A stretch of DNA of 64,000 nt from contig CAWKPE010000013.1 of assembly GCA_963851385.1 (NCBI GenBank), positions 124,001 to 188,000 of the forward strand, written 5' to 3'. This DNA is from CAWEFA01 sp963851385. GTDB taxonomy: Bacteria > Bacteroidota > Bacteroidia > Bacteroidales > DTGW01. Below the pieces are notes generated by a model that did no database searches, was not told where the DNA came from, and saw nothing but the letters and a program-made list of their open reading frames with translations. Shown here in pieces: positions 63,401-64,000 of the stretch (the stretch's first letter is position 1; each line of letters begins with the position of its first letter). Made by a program: the position numbers and the translations under genes.

Positions 63401-64000
63401 GGACTAAGTTTACTCAAAAAGTTCTTCAGGATATTAGATTATCTTAATGTTAATCCGAACAAATGGACAACAGATAAAGATAAAAATCAGGTTATTAAAG
63501 ATTTATTCCATAATTACCTGATTAAATACAAAGAAATTGATAGTAATATATAAACGCAAAAAATACAATCTGACTATTGGAGATGAATTACCTGCAGGTA
63601 TTGTTCAGCTTGCAAAAGTTTATATTGCAAAAAAGAGAAAACTGAAAGTTGGAGATAAAATGGCAGGCCGTCATGGAAATAAAGGTATTGTTTCTAAGAT
63701 AGTGCGTGCAGAAGATATGCCATTTCTTGAAGATGGAACACCTGTTGATATTGTATTAAATCCTCTTGGCGTTCCTTCCCGTATGAACCTTGGACAAATT
63801 TATGAAACTGTTCTGGGATGGGCAGGAAAAGAATTAGGTTTATATTTTGCCACACCTATTTTCGATGGAGCAAAAATTGATCAGATTACTGAATATACTG
63901 AAAAAGCTGGACTTCCAAGATATGGAAAAACATATTTATATGATGGTGGTACTGGTGAAAAATTTGATCAACCGGCTACTGTAGGTATGATTTATATGCT
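60497..64000 (+). pseudogene. rpoB: RNA polymerase beta subunit, partial and with many frameshifts
   Basis: MASNNIIERISFASTKNQLEYPDFLEVQLKSF begins bacterial RpoB. Landmarks follow in different frames: HRSPGVFFGQSVHANG, DQTNPLAEMTHKRRMSALGPGGLSRERAG (the rifampicin region), CPIETPEGPNIGLI (broken by one base), EDAIVISENVVRED, then GRHGNKGIVSK near 63670. At least eight single-base indels split it between ~61195 and ~63550; the window ends before the C-terminus. The indels are probably consensus errors. Confidence 0.95.

Overview
The window looks like an uncultured member of the Bacteroidota. It is A+T-rich. It carries a type IX secretion C-terminal sorting domain (44181-46283), a lipoprotein Omp85 protein of the TamL type (49785-52100), a FeoA-FeoB fusion, many short lipoproteins, and promoters with the Bacteroidota -7 box TAnnTTTG (for example before rpsU and inside the IS1-family element).

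Layout. (1) 1-5427: chromosome. The end of a possible sigma factor is followed by a membrane anti-sigma-like TPR protein, a convergent TPR-CHAT lipoprotein, a 24-residue proline-rich peptide gene, and a PKD-repeat secreted protein cut off by an insertion sequence. (2) 5428-41739: an accessory island that reads as an integron-type gene cassette array without an integrase in the window (a CALIN). About 26 attC-like palindromes, either about 130 bp or about 54 bp long, separate short cassettes whose genes are almost all on the minus strand. In nearly every cassette the first 7-10 bases after the GTT of one palindrome are the reverse complement of the bases just before the AAC of the next, which is the diagnostic relation between a cassette's core and inverse core sites. 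Cargo includes MazEF-like and HigBA-like toxin-antitoxin pairs, two tandem RibD/DHFR-like proteins, a serine hydrolase, an HNH-like protein, an FRG-domain protein with a UvrD-type helicase, a DUF362 protein, a YdeI-like protein, many small secreted proteins, and a metal-transport block (CDF, FeoAB, CDF) behind a manganese-type yybP-ykoY riboswitch. Three identical 750-bp IS1-family copies, one IS982 and one IS4-family element are interspersed. (3) 41740-49553: lipoproteins, a large secreted T9SS protein and its discoidin/tail-fibre-like partner, a damaged hicBA pair and a TrmH-family methyltransferase. (4) 49785-64000: housekeeping genes in conserved order: tamL, an HhH protein, rpsU, xerC, hpf, tRNAs (Thr, Tyr, Gly, Thr), tuf, tRNA-Trp, secE, nusG, rplK, rplA, rplJ, rplL, rpoB. 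rplL and rpoB contain many single-base frameshifts that probably are consensus errors.

The most unusual items are as follows. There are four copies of a 66-70 bp element whose two stems vary together while a TCT/TGT internal loop stays fixed. A composite cassette type combines that element, 21-bp (heptad-coding) repeats and a second conserved ~80-bp element. Decayed tRNA copies lie beside intact ones, and in them the D loop or anticodon arm has been replaced by short perfect or near-perfect palindromes. The flanks of the three IS1-family copies show that the two halves of the island have been reordered, or misassembled, at the IS copies.
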